The position numbers and the translations under genes are program-made. Positions 59,513 to 64,000 of a stretch of DNA of 64,000 nucleotides are shown piece by piece. The notes beneath the pieces were generated by a model, which saw only the letters and a list, made by a program, of their open reading frames with translations, had not been told where the DNA came from and ran no database searches. How positions within the stretch are numbered: the stretch's first letter is position 1; every line of letters begins with the position of its first letter. Location: assembly GCF_021130785.1 (NCBI RefSeq), contig NC_060207.1, forward strand, positions 106,800,001 to 106,864,000, written 5' to 3'. The stretch comes from Homalodisca vitripennis. Lineage: Eukaryota; Arthropoda; Insecta; Hemiptera; Cicadellidae.

Positions 59513-59741
59513 TTATACTTTGCCTTTTTTCCTGAAAGTTGTCTGTTTGGCTGTAAGCCGATATTTTCCTTTTTTCCTCCTCGCTACTATCCTCTTGAGC
59601 CTCTTGAGTGAATCTCCGTCAATCTTGAGACACTGATCTTCTTTTATCACATCTTCTATCTTTCTTTTATTCTCTTTATTTAAACTCTCTTCTAACTTTA
59701 CTTCTTTTACATCCAAAGATTCAGAAGAGCCTTCCACCACC
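59513..59741 (-). CDS. Terminal exon with lysine-rich tail, minus-strand gene
   Basis: The minus-strand acceptor is tttcattag. The first base completes a Ser codon from exon 62146-62044. It encodes VVEGSSESLDVKEVKLEESL, an acidic/charged middle and a very basic end (SLKRLKRIVARRKKGKYRL...FRKKGKV), then a stop at 59513. The KRLKR and ARRKKGK clusters could act as nuclear or nucleolar targeting or RNA/chromatin-binding signals (inference). This is one of at least two phase-compatible ends. Confidence 0.75.
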
Positions 59742-59743
59742 CT

Positions 59744-60415
59744 AATGAAATAATTTTAAATTGCAAGTAAGTAAACCAGTATGTTTGTTACTTTAAAAAG
59801 CAATCTTAAATAAAATCCATAGAAAACATTGCATATTTTGTAAGCAATACACTGAAATACTAACACATATTTATTAGAATAGTTAATTATTAATGACAAA
59901 TAGTGCTCCAAGAAATATATTGAAAAACATTTACGACGACATTTACAAACAAATGGAAGTTGACAATATATAATATGATACTAACATTTACTAAGAAACA
60001 TTTGGCTTCTAAAACCGTTTTTTAACAACTGAAAATCTGTTCTAGATGTTGCTTACATAAATACTTACACATACCAATGTGAACAACACTATTTTAATAC
60101 AGCCCTTATCATATATAATTCATCTTTATTTTTTGAAACATCTGAAGTAATTTAAGTTTTTATACTAATTTCATAAGTAGTACTATACGCATGATATTTT
60201 CTGACATATTGATATAGAATTAGACAGAAATTGTTTACCAACCATATTGGATGATATTTACCCATTTTATTACAGGCTATGGTTTAAAAGAAGCAATAAA
60301 AAATGTATCTAAACACAAACATTGTTTATGCTTATTTAAAGCATGTTCGCTACCTTTCGAAATCAAAATATCTTCAAAAACATGTTTCTTAATATCAAAG
60401 TAAGCTAACCACGGA
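59744..60415. other. Intron sequence; nothing recognised
   Basis: AT-rich, no supported features. Confidence 0.3.
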
Positions 60416-60917
60416 TCAACCCATTGGCCTAGTTGAGTTTTTCAGTAATGTGTAGGTCAAATAGTAGCAATTACTTTAGCTGAAAATGCAAAAATGTTTT
60501 ATTATTGTTACAACAAATTAAAATGGTTCATTTATTATGATAATTATTTACCATTATTTTTGTTAGTATATGTTATTGTCAATTAAAATACATATTCAGC
60601 TGCAACAGAATAAAATGACAACATAATAAAATAATAGAAAATATTCATACAACTAGTATAAGACACAATAATACTGTACACAGCGAAGACCCAACAAGCA
60701 AAACTTTTATGCATAACACAGTCCAAGTATCAATAGAAAACAAGTTTGATTAATACAATTAATCAAAAAGCCTATAGAAAGAGTATATCAGTCAATTTAC
60801 AAGAACAAATTATTTCTACCACAAAACAATATTTTTTCCAATCATAAATCTCGAGTTTGGTTTTGGTCTGCATTACTGTTACACGAGTAACAGTAATGAA
60901 CTAGGCCAGGGGGTTAA
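60416..60917. mobile_element. TTAA-type MITE, CCCxxTGGCCTAGTT ends
   Basis: The left end is TCAA-CCCATTGGCCTAGTT and the right end, reversed, is TTAA-CCCCCTGGCCTAGTT. The left target has one substitution. A perfect palindrome CATTACTGTTAC-ACGA-GTAACAGTAATG (60871-60898) lies just inside the right end. 494 bp, non-coding. Confidence 0.65.
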
Positions 60918-62043
60918 TATGTTTGTTCACTAAATAGATATTTTATTTTCTTGTTAAAATTTCTTGTCTGTCTTGATAATCAGAAATAACTTTCAATAAA
61001 TTCACTAGATTTTTATGACTTGCAGTCATACTTTAAATGCTTAAATTTGAATACACTCTTAGACAGCTCACTAAAAGACTTTTAACTGTTATTTTTAAAT
61101 TTCTGAAAAGTCTAGTAATGTGCAGTGTGTTTATTTATTTCCTTCAACAATTAACAAAATTATATAAAAAAAAAACATTTTATTTAAAATAATCTAAAAC
61201 GATCCATTGAGAAAATATTAAAATTAATTTAAGTATGTAAAATAGAACAAAAAAAATCAATGTCTAGTGCCAAACGCCACATGACTATGACGTATTTCAT
61301 ATTGTAAATCATTAATTTTGCTCAAATTAAATGTTTGTAAGAAACATTTTTTGAAAAGTTTATTTTAAATATTTTTAATAATGTTCACTATCCAAGTATT
61401 TGGTGATACAGGCTAACTTAAATGCAAATGTTCGTGAATGAAACACTCTTCAATTTTGTTTCATTCTAATCCCTCTTATGTGACATTTATCTATAAAAAA
61501 TTAAATTAGTATATTTTGGAATTATTATTCATTTATTTTTTAAAACATACTGCTGAAGCACTTTTAAAAATTAAAAAATATTTTTACTGTCTCAGTCTAC
61601 ACAGTCTTATTTCTACATGCAAAGAGATGAGAATTACAAAACTTTTCATCCAATAGAACATGATATCATGAAAAATTTGATATATAATTCATAATATTTA
61701 AAAACATATTTGTATTTAACACTTAGGGAAGACAAGTAATGTGTTTTAAAGTCACCCAGTACTTTAAACAGGTTTAATCAGCACTTGGAGGGTTAATAAC
61801 ATACCTAATTTTAAACTATGACAAATTTTAATACACCAATAATTGTAAATAATTTAATGAAACATTCTGAAAATTTTGCTGAAATAGAATTGTTGTTAGG
61901 TTGTAACAGTTGTTTCAAATAGCGTATTAGAAGAATAAAATAAAGATTTGAACCAAAACATCTATTTAGTGAAACACATGTACAACTATACAGTACAAGG
62001 TAAGTAAAGCCCAAGAACACATGAGTTGTAAGACTGTACTCAC
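60918..62043. other. Intron of the minus-strand gene; orphan TTAA end
   Basis: AT-rich. GCACTTGGAGGGTTAA at 61781-61796 looks like the right end of another TTAA element, but no matching left end was found. Confidence 0.3.
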
Positions 62044-62146
62044 GAGACTGGCAGACTACTATCCTGTGCCACGACCTCAGGACCCCCCTGGTAAATCCTA
62101 AGGAGTAAAGCCCACTGGTCAGCAGTCACAGGTACGTAAGCCTTGT
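62044..62146 (-). CDS. DUSP-like exon, probable ubiquitin-specific protease
   Basis: The minus-strand acceptor is tttgttacag and the donor gtgagt. The 103-nt exon starts with two bases of a split codon, encodes KAYVPVTADQWALLLRIYQG and GPEVVAQDSSLPV, and ends two bases into a Ser codon. The pattern YVPVT..QW..L...Y.GGPEV is the C-terminal half of a DUSP domain, found in ubiquitin-specific proteases (USP20/33 type have it near the C-terminus). Upstream exons lie beyond the window, so the protease identity is inferred from this short motif. Confidence 0.7.
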
Positions 62147-62489
62147 CTGTAACAAATACATGGGTGCAAAATTTTATAATAATCTGCCTTCTAGTATTCA
62201 ATCAGAGCCACATTTAAATAAATTCAAAGTCCTTCTGAAGCAGTATCAAAATATGTATTTTACCTTTCGAAAATGAAAAAAAAAACATTAACAGTAAATT
62301 TTGAGTTGTCATTGCGTAATATGACTTTATGGAATAAATTAATGTACAAGGCAGGTTTAGCAAAATAAATAAAAGTCCTTGAGTTTTATAAATACATTGT
62401 TCTAATAGAACATTATTTATTACTTGATGTTTATTACAAGAAAACATGAACACTGAAAAAATTAATTACATACTGGTTTTAGTCACTTT

Positions 62490-64000
62490 TCAGAAAATAT
62501 TTTTCGAGTGAAAGTCTCCAAAACATGGATGAACACACAGGGACACTTCACACTGTGCACATTGATAGACAGTGTCTTTTCTCTTTTTTTCTTTGAGCTT
62601 TGTGTTGCTACACACATAACATTGATGCTGCCGTAGTCTCTTCTTCGCCTCATTGTAGGGCAGAGGACTCTGGAAGTGACGGTGTGTCAGGCGCATCGGA
62701 TGTTTTTCACCTACCAAAGGAAGCTGAATTTTCTTATCTGATCTTGGAATGCAGTGAGCCTCAAGCAATTGTCTAATAAGGCTTAGACGATATTCACTCA
62801 GAGATTTCTTCATACCAGTTGTAATTCCGTGCACATAATGAGCGTTCAAAATTGTCATATCCATTATGTGGAAAAACAATTTCCTGTACCACTTTGTACT
62901 TTTTCTTGAACTTTCATTGAAGGACATAATCATATCTGCCTTGTCGACAATACACATATTCTTATTGTAATCAAAGACAGTTTTTGGTTTGTCTGTTATC
63001 TTTCCAAATTTGACCGTAGGTACCATTTCATGGTCATGGATGCTAGACAGCATTGTTACTGGTCTCTTATCGCACTATTTCACAACTATGAGTTTTTCAT
63101 TGTGACATACTGTCACCTCACCCTTCTTCATTTTTTTGGGGAGGCAGGGCATGCCTCTCCGATCATTTCTGACAGTGCCACAAGCACCAGTATCATTGTC
63201 AAAAAGCCACAAAAATACTTCCGCACTCGAATACCAGTTGTCAAGGAAAATAATATGGTACTTTCCAATATATGGCATGATTAGTGTTTGTACTACTTGA
63301 GCTGAAATTCCTATACCTCCATCATAGGCATTGTCAATATTAGTACCTCTTCCAGTATACACAATAAAAGTCCAAAATATATCTTGTGGCACAGTCGCTC
63401 AAAACAAATAGCTTTATACCAAAGCGCTTTCTTTTCTTTGGAATATACTGTTTCCACCCTAATCTACCTTTCCAACCTACTAAACTCTCGTCTATTACTA
63501 GATTTTGACCTGGTTTGAAAAAGGCTGCATATTTATGCCTAAGAGTTTCAATTACAGTTCGAATCTTGTATAGCTTGTCAGGGCCGTTTGCTAGAATATT
63601 ATCATCCAAATGAAACATTCTCAACAGTAGAAGAAATCTATCTTGACTGAAAATTCTTGAATATATTCGAATTTAGCAAGGGATCAGTGCTCCAGAATTG
63701 TGTTATGTTGTTCCTGCTGTTATGAGCCATAAGCATAACAACTGCTAGAAAGCAATACATTTCACCTGTATTTGTATCTGTCCAGCGGTTTAGTTTAGAA
63801 AACTGGCTCGTTTCACCGTCTTCCAAGATAATCCTAGCATACTTATTAGTTTCATCAGCTATGTGTGAAACTAGATCCCAATCAAAATATTTATTAAAAA
63901 TATCAATCTCCTAGCCATTATTTATTAGAGCCATTTTCCAGATCCAAAAATAGGCCTGTATTGGATTCATCAAATGTAAATATTTTAGGGTGAAAATGAC
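62490..64000 (-). pseudogene. piggyBac transposase, disrupted, cut by window edge
   Basis: On the minus strand from the right edge: an N-terminal region with DIFNKYFDWDLVSHIADETN (about 63900), NRWTDTNTGEMYCFLAVVML, then FHLDDN, and NLVIDESLVGWKGRL with the first catalytic Asp (63500). Next are YHIIFLDNWYSS with the second Asp (63250) and FDYNKNMCIVDKADMIMS with the third Asp region (62950). The C-terminal Cys-rich domain (CYVCSN, CAQCEVSLCVHPCF) leads to the stop at 62490. Breaks: a frameshift near 63630, another near 63380, and TAG in place of a Trp codon near 63071. About 500 residues are recognisable. The left terminal repeat was not found. Confidence 0.9.

Noticed and set aside
61781..61796. 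GCACTTGGAGGGTTAA as the left end of the piggyBac element at 62490
   Set aside because: Its orientation is that of a right end (TTAA after the repeat), so it cannot bound an element lying to its right.

Overview
This is a eukaryotic, almost certainly insect, genomic window: AT-rich, with small exons of ordinary GC content separated by very long introns, GT-AG splice sites, and a heavy load of decayed transposable elements (non-LTR retrotransposons, mariner, piggyBac and piggyBac-like TTAA elements, Helitron-like repeats). The species cannot be named from sequence alone; an insect with a large repeat-rich genome fits. There are no bacterial-type operons, no rRNA or tRNA that I can support, and no CRISPR array.

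The central gene, on the plus strand, is a complete cation/proton antiporter of the SLC9B/NHA (CPA2) family. It can be assembled by eye from eleven exons between 11454 and 45622. Every splice phase fits, the joined length is 1521 nt, and it encodes 506 residues plus a stop, with the double-aspartate transport motif at residues 252-253. A second possible first coding exon lies at 90-135, 11 kb upstream, with the same splice phase as the annotated first exon. Just before exon 4 (18481-18789) there are two partial tandem copies of that exon, each with a splice acceptor but truncated.

On the minus strand, coming in from the right, is the 3' part of another gene. An exon at 62146-62044 has a DUSP-like motif, suggesting a ubiquitin-specific protease. 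It is phase-compatible with a basic terminal exon (59741-59513). It is also compatible with an alternative chain, exon 51672-51605 followed by a terminal exon at 49656-49523 or another at 45079-44859. The last of these lies inside the final intron of NHA, so the two genes would overlap tail to tail.

Layout: 1-11.4 kb, decayed non-LTR retrotransposons (one flanked by a 112-bp direct repeat), Helitron-like repeats and a TTAA element. 11.4-45.7 kb, the NHA gene with introns full of elements: two TTAA elements at 14.4 and 19.4 kb, mariner at 23.5 kb, retrotransposons at 32.6 and 37.0 kb, a TA-flanked long-TIR element at 41.2 kb and a TTAA element at 43.4 kb. 45.8-48.4 kb, a TTAA element inserted into a retrotransposon fragment. 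49.5-62.2 kb, the minus-strand gene, a large inverted repeat at 50.4-51.3 kb and a TTAA element at 60.4 kb. 62.5 kb to the end, a broken piggyBac transposase gene cut by the window edge.
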